Shown here: piece after piece, positions 53,094-64,000 of the stretch | How positions within the stretch are numbered: position 1 is the first letter of the stretch | Layout: the number at the start of each line of letters is the position of its first letter | From: Pseudoduganella dura | Lineage (GTDB): Bacteria > Pseudomonadota > Gammaproteobacteria > Burkholderiales > Burkholderiaceae_D | Assembly (NCBI RefSeq): GCF_009727155.1 | Contig: NZ_WNWM01000002.1 | Span: 2,046,001 to 2,110,000, forward strand | Direction of reading: 5' to 3' | Length of the DNA stretch: 64,000 nucleotides | Made by a program: the position numbers and the translations under genes | The notes under the pieces: generated by a model | The model's input: the letters and a program-made list of their open reading frames with translations, nothing else | Told to the model about the DNA's origin: nothing | Databases searched by the model: none

Positions 53094-53125
53094 GTAGAAA
53101 ACTTTGTCTAGAACTTTTTGTCTAC
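53094..53125. promoter_or_regulatory. Tandem BlaI-type operators upstream of the M56 gene
   Basis: Two abutting 14-bp units TAGAAAACTTTGTC (53095-53108) and TAGAACTTTTTGTC (53109-53122), followed by TAC. Each unit with the next TA forms an imperfect palindrome TAGA..A....TTTGTCTA, as bound by BlaI/MecI repressors. It lies about 40 bp before the 23-codon ORF. Confidence 0.6.
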
Positions 53126-53225
53126 ATTGCCGTGCGACGGGCTCATTGAACTGTAGTCATCGGCCGATGGGACGTGCGGGGATTTGCGACGGATTGCAGG
53201 ATTGGCGGAGTGGAACGCAGGGACC

Positions 53226-53966
53226 TCAGCCGAGATGCACGTACTGCACGTTCAGGGTGATCATCTCGCTGTAGCGCAGTACGAACGAATCGCCATCGAC
53301 AGCATAGAAGCGGCTGGCCTCCGCCGCGCCGTCAGCGGTACCGGGTTTGTCGTTTGCCAATGGCCGGCGGGCAACGCCCTGCAGCACCAGCCGGTCGAGC
53401 TGACCTTCCGAGTCGAAGTAGAAATTATCCAGCACGCCGGTGTACAGCATCGCTTCCTTTCCGACCTCGACGATTGCAGCGACGATGACGAAATCCGGTG
53501 CCTCTTCCTCTGGGAAATCCGCGCCGGTGAGCAGGTAATACCAGGGCGCTTCGTGAAACCGCAACATGGGACGCAGCGGCGACGAGGCTCGATCGAGGCG
53601 ATAGGTGGTTATCGCCCAGCGCAACAGCATCGGGAAAGCAAATGACGCAAACAACAACGTCACGAAATATGCCGCGATCCAGCTGAAGTCCTCCGCCACG
53701 GCAGCGACCGCTGCGATCTGGCTGGCCGGAGCGGACGACAGAAGCTGCATTAGCACGATGGGCTCGAACTGCTGACCGAACAGCAGGTACGACAGCGCCA
53801 GCCATGCCAGGTGAGCGACCGCGGCGGACATCACGGCACCGGCTGCGATGCGGCCGAACGGCGAGAAATCCAGGGAGGTGCGCTCGACCCGCTTGAAGCG
53901 AATGCGGAAAATGAAGCCGGGAAGAAGAACGAGAAAGACGATGAGCGCAGGCAGGGCCACGTTCAT
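53226..53966 (-). CDS. Membrane protein, possibly DUF6338-like
   Basis: 246-aa protein with three N-terminal hydrophobic segments (ALPALIVFLVLLPGFIFRIR, AAGAVMSAAVAHLAWLALSY, AYFVTLLFASFAFPMLL) and a C-terminal soluble domain: RFHEAPWYYLLTGADF, VEVGKEAMLYTGVLDNFYFD, LQGVARRPL. The order helices then a small beta domain resembles the DUF6338 group, but I am unsure. No operon partner is clear; the 62-aa gene lies 22 bp upstream in the same orientation. Confidence 0.7.
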   Translation of the reverse strand: MNVALPALIVFLVLLPGFIFRIRFKRVERTSLDFSPFGRIAAGAVMSAAVAHLAWLALSYLLFGQQFEPIVLMQLLSSAPASQIAAVAAVAEDFSWIAAYFVTLLFASFAFPMLLRWAITTYRLDRASSPLRPMLRFHEAPWYYLLTGADFPEEEAPDFVIVAAIVEVGKEAMLYTGVLDNFYFDSEGQLDRLVLQGVARRPLANDKPGTADGAAEASRFYAVDGDSFVLRYSEMITLNVQYVHLG

Positions 53967-53987
53967 GGATCGAAGCCGCCGGCCTGT

Positions 53988-54176
53988 TCAGGCAGCTTTG
54001 GCTTTGGGAACGATCCGGGGACTGATTTTTACTGTTTCACCGTTAGGCCGGCGAAATTCGAATTCGCTGCGCGGTGCCCCATCGGATGCACCGCGGGTAA
54101 GAAACTCGCGCAAATGCTTCCGGGCGACCGGATCGGCAAGGACTTCGGATGCCAGCTGGCTTTTGAGCGCTTTCAT
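53988..54176 (-). CDS. Small basic protein, unknown
   Basis: 62-aa protein beginning MKALKSQLASEVLADPVARK, then FEFRRPNGETVKISPRIV and ending PKAKAA. Basic, no membrane segment. ATG 54176 is preferred to a TTG 24 bases earlier. Family not recognised. It may be the first gene of a pair with the downstream membrane protein. Confidence 0.5.
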   Translation of the reverse strand: MKALKSQLASEVLADPVARKHLREFLTRGASDGAPRSEFEFRRPNGETVKISPRIVPKAKAA

Positions 54177-54290
54177 AATCTGCACTATGCCACATTTCAA
54201 AGCCTGATGGCATGCCCGTTGTACTTGCGCCCTGTCAGGCGCCGTGCCCGGGCGCCGGCCAGCCCTGCGGGCGGGCGGCGCCGGATTGCA

Positions 54291-55397
<1,107 letters not shown>

Positions 55398-55500
55398 TGT
55401 TCGTTCCTGTTTTGGGAAAAACCGCCATGATAACGACAAATCCGCAAACGCTCACTTGCAAACGCTTATTTGAAGCCGGCGCCAGCGGAAGCGCTAACGG

Positions 55501-55905
55501 CTAACGGCTAACGGCGAGATCGAGCTCCAGCAGGCGGCACACCGACTGCCACAGCTGGCGCGGCGAGGTCCATGGTTTCGGCAGGTAGGCATGCGCCTGG
55601 TGATGCAGGCTGGGCTGGCGTGCCGAGTACAGCAGCACCGGGGTATGGCAGCCGCGCGCGCGCACGGCATCCGTCAATACCTGGCCGTCGCCGTCCGGCA
55701 GGTCGGCGTCGAGGATGATCAGGTCGAATTTCTCGTCTGCCAGCCGGGCGGCGGCCGCTTCCATCGTCGGCGCGCGGCTGACACGGATTTCCGGCACCAG
55801 CAGCGTGGCAAGAATCAGCGCGGTGGAATCGTCGGCATCCACGTGCAATACGTGGGGGGCGGGCGCCAGCGGCTTGCAGGCCTCGAAGGCATCGGTCATG
55901 TTCAT
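55501..55905 (-). CDS. Single-domain response regulator
   Basis: 134-aa stand-alone receiver domain. VLHVDADDSTALILATLL gives the acidic pocket, LIILDADLPDGDG near residue 62 the phospho-acceptor Asp, LLYSAR the Thr/Ser position, and YLPKPW the Lys. No output domain, so it would signal by protein contact. No kinase gene lies near. It is about 200 bp downstream of the ANTAR regulator, same strand. Confidence 0.88.
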   Translation of the reverse strand: MNMTDAFEACKPLAPAPHVLHVDADDSTALILATLLVPEIRVSRAPTMEAAAARLADEKFDLIILDADLPDGDGQVLTDAVRARGCHTPVLLYSARQPSLHHQAHAYLPKPWTSPRQLWQSVCRLLELDLAVSR

Positions 55906-56059
55906 GGTTTTCTCCGCGTACGAAAGATGCAGGAGCTGGAGCCATGCGCCGCGGATGCGGGGTCGGTTGGTATCCAGGTTGCAGTCGGCGGAGCTGGGCC
56001 GATGAAAATTACGACACGGCCGCGATGGTGAGGCAGCCGTAACATTGATGGTTGCACCA

Positions 56060-56089
56060 AGTAAGCTAGTGCACAGAGGAAAGCTTACT
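56060..56089. repeat. Inverted repeat after the ANTAR regulator gene
   Basis: AGTAAGCT (56060-56067) and AGCTTACT (56082-56089), perfect 8-bp arms, 14-base spacer. It lies 25 bp after the gene's stop. No strong T-run follows on the minus strand. Possible weak terminator or operator for the next gene. Confidence 0.4.
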
Positions 56090-56113
56090 CTACTTAATTC
56101 CTATTGGAAACAA

Positions 56114-56743
56114 TTATTTCTTGTAGCGGGAATTGAATGCCGCATGCAGGCTGTTCAACGTTTCTTCGGCGGTCAGCAACTGGTCCGCCACTTCGTTGAC
56201 CTTGCGCCGGCTCGAACGGGCGTGATCGCGCAGCACTTCGAACGCGGTATTGCGGTCGGTCTGGAACTTGCACATCAACAACCCCACCGCGAGGCTCGTT
56301 TCGCGGCCGGCGGCCAGTGCGGCGTTCAGGTTCAGTTCGGTGCGGCGCAGCTGGCGGATCTCGTCCGCCCGTGCCAGGCCCGCTTCGAAGGCGGGCATCA
56401 GCTGCTTCTCGTCGACCGGCTTGACGAGGAAGCCGACGGCGCCGTACGCCGCCGCCTGCTTGCCGGCATCGGCATCGCCGCGGCCGGACAGGAACATGAA
56501 CGGCACCGACGTTTCACGGTTCAGCTGCTTGGCCAGTTCCAGGCCGGACATGCCGGGCATGTGGATGTCCAGCAGCGCCATGTCCGGCTCGCGTTCGGCC
56601 ACCAGGCGCAGCGCATGGTCGGCCGAATGGGCCTGCACCGTTTCATAACCGGCATTGCGCAGGACGACGCTGAGGAATTCGGCAAGCAGCTGGTCGTCGT
56701 CGACGATCAGAATCAGGCGTTTCACGGCGGCGGGTGCGGGCAT
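56114..56743 (-). CDS. ANTAR-domain response regulator (AmiR/NasT type)
   Basis: 209-aa protein: receiver domain (residues 8-125; LILIVDDDQLLAEF, ALLDIHMPGMSG phospho-Asp near 59, FLVKPV Lys) and a C-terminal ANTAR RNA-binding domain (about 135-200; AALAAGRETSLAVGLLMCKF, NTAFEVLRDHARSSRRKVNE VADQLL). ANTAR proteins bind paired hairpins in leader RNAs to prevent termination. Target unknown. It follows thiE by 110 bp in the same orientation and may be read from the thiamine operon, but that may be accidental. Confidence 0.9.
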   Translation of the reverse strand: MPAPAAVKRLILIVDDDQLLAEFLSVVLRNAGYETVQAHSADHALRLVAEREPDMALLDIHMPGMSGLELAKQLNRETSVPFMFLSGRGDADAGKQAAAYGAVGFLVKPVDEKQLMPAFEAGLARADEIRQLRRTELNLNAALAAGRETSLAVGLLMCKFQTDRNTAFEVLRDHARSSRRKVNEVADQLLTAEETLNSLHAAFNSRYKK

Positions 56744-56854
56744 GTCAGGAGTCGGATGAATGAACTTGGACCGATTATACGGGCGTTTAACTCTCCGGCA
56801 AGGGGATTTACTGTCGCATGGGGCGGACGATGGGCGGGCACCACACCCGCTCCT

Positions 56855-57469
56855 TCATTGCCGTGCTGCCAGTTTCCCGAAGGCCGCGGCCGCGGCTGCC
56901 ACGTCCGGCGCGCCATACACGCTGCTGATCGCCGCCACCATGTGCGCGCCGCGCGCCATCAAGGGCGCCGCGTTCTCCGGCGTCATGCCGCCGATGACGA
57001 CACAGGGCACGCGCACGGCGGCAAGGGCGTCGTCGATGATCGACGGCGGCGTGGTCACCGCGTAACGCTTGACGCGCGACGGATAGAAGCCACCGAACGC
57101 CACGTAGCTGGCGCCGGCGCGCTCGGCATCGATGGCCAGCTGCAGGTCGCCGTAGCACGAAGCGCCGACGATCCTGTCCGGCCCGACGATGGCGCGGGCC
57201 TGCGCCACGGACGCGTCGGTGCCGCCCACGTGCACGCCGTCGGCGCCGAGCTCGCGGCACAGTTCCACGTAATCGTTGACGATGAACGGCACGCCGTAGC
57301 GGCGGCACAGCGCCAGCAGCGCGCCGGCCTGCTCCAGCCGCAAGGCCGGCGTCGCCGTCTTGTGGCGGTACTGCAGCAGCGCCACGCCGGCGCCCAGCGC
57401 GGCCTCGGTGCGCGCCAGCAGCGCGGCGGTGTCGTCCCAATCGGGAGTAACGAGATAGAGTCCCTGCAT
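56855..57469 (-). CDS. thiE: Thiamine phosphate synthase
   Basis: 204-aa TIM-barrel enzyme joining hydroxymethylpyrimidine diphosphate and the thiazole phosphate. QYRHKTATPALRLEQAGALL near residue 33 is the QyR-K motif, FIVNDYVELCRELGADGVHVG near 63 and YVAFGGFYPSRVKRYAVTTP near 122 complete the site, and VVIGGMTPENAAPLMARGAH binds phosphate. AGGAG lies seven bases before ATG 57469. Last biosynthetic gene of the thi operon. Confidence 0.94.
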   Translation of the reverse strand: MQGLYLVTPDWDDTAALLARTEAALGAGVALLQYRHKTATPALRLEQAGALLALCRRYGVPFIVNDYVELCRELGADGVHVGGTDASVAQARAIVGPDRIVGASCYGDLQLAIDAERAGASYVAFGGFYPSRVKRYAVTTPPSIIDDALAAVRVPCVVIGGMTPENAAPLMARGAHMVAAISSVYGAPDVAAAAAAFGKLAARQ

Positions 57470-57506
57470 GATTGTCTCCTGTGGTGTGGCAGCGCGGCGG
57501 TATGCG

Positions 57507-58310
57507 CTAGCGCAGCGGTATGCGCTGGCCGATGGCGATCGCATACGACGCCTCCAGCGTGCGGTGGGTATAGGCCTGCGCCCGGGCGAGTGCCTGGGCG
57601 ACCGAGATCTGCTGGGCCAGCAGCGCGGCCACGGCGGCGGCCAGCGTGCAGCCGCTGCCATGGAAGCCGCCATCCAGCCGCGGCCAGTGCCAGTTCTGCT
57701 GGCGTGCCGGGCCCAGCCAGCGGTTGATCACGGAATTGCCGTCGGCATGCCCGCCGGTGACGAGCACGTGTTCGCAGCCGAGGTGCCGCAGCACCTGGGC
57801 ATGCGCCAGTTCCGCCACGTCGCTCGACGGCGGCGGAATGTCCTGCCGGTGCGCCCTGGCCAGCGCGGCGGCCTCGGGGCCGTTCGGCGTGATCACGGTC
57901 ACCAGCGGCAGCAGCGGCGCCAGCGCGGCGATCGCATTGCCGCGCCCCAGCCGGTCGCCGTTGCCGCTGGCCAGCACCGGGTCCAGCACCACCGGCAGCG
58001 CCGGGTTTTCCTCGCGCAGGCCGGCGATCACGCGGGCGATCGCCAGCGCATTCTCGGCGCTGCCCGGAATGCCGATCTTGACGGCACTGATGCGGAACGC
58101 CGCGGCCACCGCCAGCGCCTGGCGCATCACCACGTCGTGCTCGACCGGCAGCACTTCGTGCACGCGGTTGTTGTCCTGCACGGTCAGCGCCGTGATCACC
58201 GGCAGCGGGTGGGCATCGAGCGCCGCGATGGCGCCGACATCGGCGGCGATGCCGGCGCCACCCGAAGGATCGGCGCCGGCGAACACCAGCACGCAGGGGC
58301 GATGGGTCAT
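57507..58310 (-). CDS. thiD: Hydroxymethylpyrimidine/phosphomethylpyrimidine kinase
   Basis: 267-aa ribokinase-type kinase giving HMP diphosphate. VLVFAGADPSGGAGIAADVGA near residue 7 binds HMP; VLDPVLASGNGDRL near 128 and TPNGPEAAAL near 158 follow; the anion hole GGFHGSGCTLAAAVAALLAQ near 215 has the catalytic Cys region. ATG 58310 overlaps the stop of a five-codon micro-ORF. Lies between thiG and thiE. Confidence 0.95.
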   Translation of the reverse strand: MTHRPCVLVFAGADPSGGAGIAADVGAIAALDAHPLPVITALTVQDNNRVHEVLPVEHDVVMRQALAVAAAFRISAVKIGIPGSAENALAIARVIAGLREENPALPVVLDPVLASGNGDRLGRGNAIAALAPLLPLVTVITPNGPEAAALARAHRQDIPPPSSDVAELAHAQVLRHLGCEHVLVTGGHADGNSVINRWLGPARQQNWHWPRLDGGFHGSGCTLAAAVAALLAQQISVAQALARAQAYTHRTLEASYAIAIGQRIPLR

Positions 58311-58369
58311 AGCTGATCCTTCATAACTGATCCTTCATGGCTGGTCCTTCATGGCTTCCGCTCTTCCAT
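58311..58369 (-). promoter_or_regulatory. Chain of overlapping micro-ORFs leading into thiD
   Basis: On the minus strand four tiny frames follow one another: MEERKP-stop (ATG 58369), MKDQP-stop (58352), MKDQL-stop (58338) and MKDQL-stop (58324). Each stop TGA overlaps the next ATG as ATGA, and the last overlaps the thiD ATG at 58310. The last three are a 14-bp tandem repeat; each contains AAGGA, a ribosome site placed correctly for the next ATG. This would pass ribosomes from thiG to thiD by repeated reinitiation (inference). Confidence 0.7.
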
Positions 58370-58377
58370 GGCCGACG

Positions 58378-59175
58378 TCACAGGATGCGGCCGGCCATCG
58401 GCGACGATGGCGACGCCGCGAACTTGCGCGGCATGCGGCCGGCCAGCCAGGCATCCCGTCCCGCCTCGACGGCCAGCCGCATCGCGCGCGCCATCCGCAC
58501 CGGGTCGCGCGCCGCCGCGATGGCGGTGTTCATCAGCACGCCGTCGCAGCCGAGTTCCATCGCGATCGCCGCATCGGATGCCGTGCCGACGCCTGCATCG
58601 ACCAGTACCGGCACGTTGGCCTGCTCGATGATCAGCGACAGGTTCCATGGATTGAGGATGCCCATGCCGGAACCGATCAGCGACGCCAGCGGCATGACCG
58701 CCACGCAGCCGATGTCTTCCAGCATGCGCGCCTGGATCGGATCGTCGCTGCAGTAGACCATCACGTCGAAGCCATCCTTCACCAGTTCCCTGGCGGCGAC
58801 CAGCGTTTCGGGCATGTTGGGGAACAGCGTTTTCTCGTCGCCCAGCACCTCGAGCTTGACGAGCTTGTGGCCATCGAGCAGCTCGCGCGCCAGTTGCAGC
58901 GTGTAGACGGCATCCTTCGCCGTGTAGCAGCCGGCCGTGTTCGGCAGGATCGTGAACTCGGACGGCGGCACCACGTCCAGCAAATTCGGCGCATGCGGAT
59001 CCTGGCCGATGTTCACGCGGCGGATCGCCACCGTGATGATTTCCGCGCCGGCCGCCAGCGTGGCCGCGCGGGTCTGGTCGAGATCGCGGTACTTGCCGCT
59101 GCCCACCAGCAGGCGGGAACGGTATTGCTTGCCTGCGATGGTCAGCAGGTCACTGTTTTCGTTTTGGTCCAGCAT
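58378..59175 (-). CDS. thiG: Thiazole synthase
   Basis: 265-aa barrel enzyme forming the thiazole ring from deoxyxylulose phosphate, ThiS thiocarboxylate and an imine. [18 protein letters not shown] near residue 16, [11 protein letters not shown] near 45, [14 protein letters not shown] with the Schiff-base Lys near 105, and [20 protein letters not shown] near 195 are conserved. ThiS is 14 bp upstream. Deoxyxylulose phosphate comes from Dxs, also coded in this window. Confidence 0.96.
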   Translation of the reverse strand: MLDQNENSDLLTIAGKQYRSRLLVGSGKYRDLDQTRAATLAAGAEIITVAIRRVNIGQDPHAPNLLDVVPPSEFTILPNTAGCYTAKDAVYTLQLARELLDGHKLVKLEVLGDEKTLFPNMPETLVAARELVKDGFDVMVYCSDDPIQARMLEDIGCVAVMPLASLIGSGMGILNPWNLSLIIEQANVPVLVDAGVGTASDAAIAMELGCDGVLMNTAIAAARDPVRMARAMRLAVEAGRDAWLAGRMPRKFAASPSSPMAGRIL

Positions 59176-59189
59176 GATTTCTCCTCAAT

Positions 59190-59390
59190 TCAGCCGCCGC
59201 CGATGGCGCGCACGATATCGACCCGGTCCTGCGCCTGCAATGCCACGTCGTCCCAGCGCTGCCGCGGCACCACGCTGCGATTGACCGCCAGCGCCAGCGC
59301 CTGCCCTTCCAGTTGCAGCGCCACCACAAGTTCGTTCAAGGTCTGCCCCGGCGGCAACACCCGGGGCGCTCCGTTCAGCACGATTTCCAT
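59190..59390 (-). CDS. thiS: Sulfur carrier protein ThiS
   Basis: 66-aa ubiquitin-fold carrier that brings sulfur to ThiG as a C-terminal thiocarboxylate. Pattern: VLPPGQTLNELVVALQLEGQ, VNRSVVPRQRWDDVALQAQD, then RVDIVRAIGGG ending in Gly-Gly-Gly, one Gly more than the canonical Gly-Gly. ThiF is not in the window. The gene thiO, which in related operons sits beside thiS, is absent here. Confidence 0.93.
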   Translation of the reverse strand: MEIVLNGAPRVLPPGQTLNELVVALQLEGQALALAVNRSVVPRQRWDDVALQAQDRVDIVRAIGGG

Positions 59391-59411
59391 TCTTGAACCT
59401 CTAAAGATCGC

Positions 59412-59449
59412 GAAAAACAGGGACGGTCACATCGGGGACTGTCCCTGTT
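59412..59449 (-). terminator. Hairpin with T-run between thiC and thiS
   Basis: Arms AACAGGGACGGTC (59416-59428) and GACTGTCCCTGTT (59437-59449) pair at 12 of 13 positions. On the minus strand TTTTTCGCG follows. It lies right after the thiC stop, so thiC may be partly separated from thiSGDE, or the structure sets their ratio. Confidence 0.75.
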
Positions 59450-59458
59450 GTGGGTTTG

Positions 59459-61500
<2,042 letters not shown>

Positions 61501-61606
61501 GCGTTTTGCCGCCTTCGTTGAAAGCAGCGACGCCATTATAGACACGAACCGTGCCTTAACTGCAAGCCCCAACGCCTATAATCGGTATCTCGACGAAAGG
61601 ATAACG

Positions 61607-62272
61607 ATGCATAAACGGGTGGCCGCCGCGCTGGCGGCGGTGATGGTGATGGGGGCCGCGGCTGCGGCGGAACCGCAGGCGGAATCGAGGACGGCCACGC
61701 CGGCCGAGCAGGAATCGTTCATCGACTGGTACGGCAGCACGCATGAAGGCCGCGGCCTGCTGCGGCCGCAGTTCAATGTGACCCGTGAAAAGGGCAAGCG
61801 CGGCAAGCGCCGCGTCACCGCCACTGTCGATGGCGGCGCACAGCGCGCGGTACTGCCGCTGTGCCGCCAGCCCCGCGCCGTGTACGAGCACGATCCGCGC
61901 GGTCGCAAGGAAAACCGCTGGCGCGAAGCCGGGCCGGCGCAGACGCTGGTCTGGATCCACCACGCCAGCCGGTGCGGCGCCCAGCCCGAAACGCCGGTGC
62001 GCCTGCTCCAGCCGTTGCCGGAAATGGAAATCCTGATGCTGCTCCAGCAGCATGCATCCATCCTCGGCAGCGCCCGCCTGCTGATGGCCGGGAACACCTC
62101 CTGCGCGCCGTCGCGTTCGCGCGGGTACCGCCTCACCGGCCTCGATCGCGGCAAGGACGGCCTGCCGGTGCTGGTATTCGAAAGCGACATCGCCGGCGAG
62201 GCGCGCGTATCGGTGCGCCGCAGCCGCAACGAACTGCTGCCGTGGAGCGTGGCCTGCGCCGGCCCGCGCTGA
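61607..62272 (+). CDS. Exported protein of unknown function
   Basis: 221-aa protein with a short signal peptide (HKRVAAALAAVMVMGAAAAA, cleaved near residue 21). Three Cys in the mature part (LPLCRQ, SRCGAQ, NTSCAPS, VACAG gives four with the last) could form disulfides. Basic middle region (REKGKRGKRR). I recognise no family. Divergent from the thiC riboswitch, 100 bp apart; no operon partner. Confidence 0.65.
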   Translation: MHKRVAAALAAVMVMGAAAAAEPQAESRTATPAEQESFIDWYGSTHEGRGLLRPQFNVTREKGKRGKRRVTATVDGGAQRAVLPLCRQPRAVYEHDPRGRKENRWREAGPAQTLVWIHHASRCGAQPETPVRLLQPLPEMEILMLLQQHASILGSARLLMAGNTSCAPSRSRGYRLTGLDRGKDGLPVLVFESDIAGEARVSVRRSRNELLPWSVACAGPR

Positions 62273-62484
62273 CGGAAACAGGTGGCCGTTGCTCCCAGGA
62301 CACAACCTACTGTTCGTCGCTCATCCTCTCTGATAAGCTTGCATCAGACCTCCAACGGCCCTGTCCCAGCCGTGACTGATGCCGACCCGCATCGCCATAT
62401 CGCATCGCCGACCGTCGCCCAGCCAGCGCGACGCATCCGGATGCCCATCGTCCCTTATCAGAATCCACAAGAAAGCGAGCGACC

Positions 62485-64000
62485 ATGCGGACCAACTTGC
62501 CCGTCACCGCCCAGGAAGTCCTTCTCGAAGAAGGCAAGACCATCGTTTCGACGACGGACCTGCAAGGCAACATCACTTACGCCAACCCGTATTTCATCGA
62601 CATTTCGGGCTTTACCGAGGAAGAGCTGATCGGCGCGCCGCAGAATATCCTGCGCCATCCGGACATGCCGGTCGAGGCGTTCGCCGACATGTGGGCGACG
62701 GTGCGCAAGGGCCTGCCCTGGACCGGCATGGTCAAGAACCGCTGCAAGAACGGCGATTTCTACTGGGTGGCGGCGAACGTCACGCCGGTGATCGAGAACG
62801 GCAAGCCGGTCGGCTACATGTCGGTGCGCACCAAGCCGGGCCGCGACATGGTGGCGCAGGCCGCCGCGGCATATGCGGTATTCCGGGATGGCAAGGCACA
62901 GGGCCAGCGCATCAGCCGCGGCAAGGTGGTGGCGGATGGCCCGCTGCAGCGCCTGTGGACCGGCATGCGCCTGTCGCTGGCGGCGCGCGTGGCGCTGGCC
63001 GGCGTACTGCCGGCCGTGGCCCTGGCAGCCTGCGCGGCCAGCCTGTTCAACAACGGCGGCAATGTGCTGGCCACGTTCGCCGTGCTGGCGGCACTGGCCG
63101 CGCTGTACCTGGGCTGGACGCTGCATGGCGCGATCGTGGCGCCGCTGCGCGCGGCCACCCACCATGCGCGGCAGATGGCCGGCGGCGACCTGACCGCGAC
63201 CGTCGATGTGACGCGCGACGACGAAGCGGGCGAGCTGCTGGCCGCGCTGCGCCAGATGAACGTCAACCTGCGCAGCATCATCGGCGACGTGCGCAGCAAT
63301 TTCGAACTGATCGAACGGGCCACCGGCGAGATCGCCAGCGGCAACATGGACCTGTCGGGCCGCACCGAATCGCAGGCATCGAGCCTGCAGGAAACCGCGT
63401 CCAGCATGGAGCAGCTCAATTCGACGGTGCGGCAAAGCGCCACCAACGTGGCGGACGCGGACCGGCTGGCCGGGCATGCCGCCGACATGGCCGGCCAGGG
63501 CGGCGACGTGGTATCGCAGGTGGTGGCGACGATGGGCGGCATCAGCGCTTCGTCGCACCGCATCCTCGACATCATCGGCATCATCGACGGCATCGCGTTC
63601 CAGACCAATATCCTGGCGCTGAACGCGGCCGTGGAAGCGGCGCGCGCGGGCGAACAGGGCCGCGGTTTCGCGGTGGTGGCTTCCGAGGTGCGTGCGCTGG
63701 CCCAGCGCTCCGCCTCGGCGGCGAAGGAAATCAAGACGCTGATCGACCAGTCGATCGACAAGGTCGATGCCGGTACGCAGCTCACCAGCAGCGCCGGCGC
63801 GATCATGGCCGATGTCATCGCCTCCGTGGCGCAGGTCAAGCAGGTCATGAACGATATCTCGCAAACGGCCACGGAACAGAGCACGGGCATCGGCCAGGTC
63901 AACCAGGCGGTCGCCTCGATCGACGACATCACGCAGCAGAATGCCGCGCTGGTCGAGCAGGCCGCCGCCGCGGCCGGCGAGCTGGTCCAGCAAACCCGCT
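62485..64000 (+). CDS. PAS-containing methyl-accepting chemotaxis protein (3' end outside window)
   Basis: 505 residues visible. The N-terminal PAS domain (residues 15-125) has [20 protein letters not shown] and [20 protein letters not shown], similar to the Aer redox sensor. Then two hydrophobic segments (about 165-215), a HAMP domain starting [20 protein letters not shown] near 220, and the cytoplasmic signalling hairpin [20 protein letters not shown] then [20 protein letters not shown] near 375-415. An Aer-like cytoplasmic energy or redox taxis receptor is likely; FAD binding cannot be shown. Confidence 0.93.
   Translation, partial: MRTNLPVTAQEVLLEEGKTIVSTTDLQGNITYANPYFIDISGFTEEELIGAPQNILRHPDMPVEAFADMWATVRKGLPWTGMVKNRCKNGDFYWVAANVTPVIENGKPVGYMSVRTKPGRDMVAQAAAAYAVFRDGKAQGQRISRGKVVADGPLQRLWTGMRLSLAARVALAGVLPAVALAACAASLFNNGGNVLATFAVLAALAALYLGWTLHGAIVAPLRAATHHARQMAGGDLTATVDVTRDDEAGELLAALRQMNVNLRSIIGDVRSNFELIERATGEIASGNMDLSGRTESQASSLQETASSMEQLNSTVRQSATNVADADRLAGHAADMAGQGGDVVSQVVATMGGISASSHRILDIIGIIDGIAFQTNILALNAAVEAARAGEQGRGFAVVASEVRALAQRSASAAKEIKTLIDQSIDKVDAGTQLTSSAGAIMADVIASVAQVKQVMNDISQTATEQSTGIGQVNQAVASIDDITQQNAALVEQAAAAAGELVQQTR

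Overview
This window looks like a chromosome segment of a betaproteobacterium of the Oxalobacteraceae (Massilia/Duganella/Janthinobacterium-like). The base composition is GC-rich. The gene sets point the same way: an aa3/caa3-type cox cluster with DUF2909 and DUF2970 genes, oxyR-ubiA, yggS-proC beside pilT-pilU, DUF2782-thrB-BPSS1780, and a PEP-CTERM protein. The genus is inference; no rRNA or other marker is present.

Layout. 1-8339: cytochrome c oxidase and haem A biogenesis cluster, mostly on the minus strand (coxB, coxA, a 32-aa assembly protein, ctaG, DUF2970, coxC, inverted DUF2909, SURF1, a Sco-like protein, ctaA, partial ctaB). 8671-14735: housekeeping genes (bioC, comF, trmL, DUF421, rfaE2, oxyR, ubiA, an ElaB/DUF883-type protein). 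14735-21248: proC, yggS, pilT, pilU, glutathione peroxidase, a GlcD-like flavoprotein and a PduO-type adenosyltransferase. 21271-22380: an intact IS1595-type insertion sequence with a perfect 8-bp target duplication. 22459-25223: a three-gene operon of a BNR/sialidase-fold protein and two multi-pass membrane proteins. 25569-28609: xseB-ispA-dxs (isoprenoid precursors). 29075-32041: a Rieske oxygenase, an EamA transporter and a two-domain sulfurtransferase.

About 32,470-37,130 is the accessory region and is visibly more AT-rich. It holds the 3' part of an rhs gene with an unrecognised C-terminal domain, overlapped by a probable immunity gene, two decayed rhs fragments, an IS3-type orfA remnant, a pentapeptide-repeat protein and small membrane proteins. 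Near-identical copies of the 3' end of a tannase-like gene lie at both edges. It reads as a polymorphic-toxin locus built by rearrangement.

37,144-43,000: secreted and envelope functions (tannase-like lipoprotein, glycine-rich protein, PEP-CTERM protein, ZIP transporter without an ordinary start codon, Tat-exported dienelactone hydrolase). 43,190-50,775: polA, DUF2782, thrB, BPSS1780 protein and a UvrD/Rep helicase. 50,869-53,125: an M56 (BlaR1-like) peptidase with BlaI-type operators but only a 23-codon ORF where blaI should be. 53,226-55,397: small unknown genes and class III alcohol dehydrogenase. 55,501-56,743: two response regulators without a kinase. 56,855-61,500: thiamine operon thiC-thiS-thiG-thiD-thiE under a TPP riboswitch, with a chain of overlapping micro-ORFs before thiD. 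The window ends inside a PAS-containing chemotaxis receptor. No rRNA, tRNA or CRISPR array was seen.
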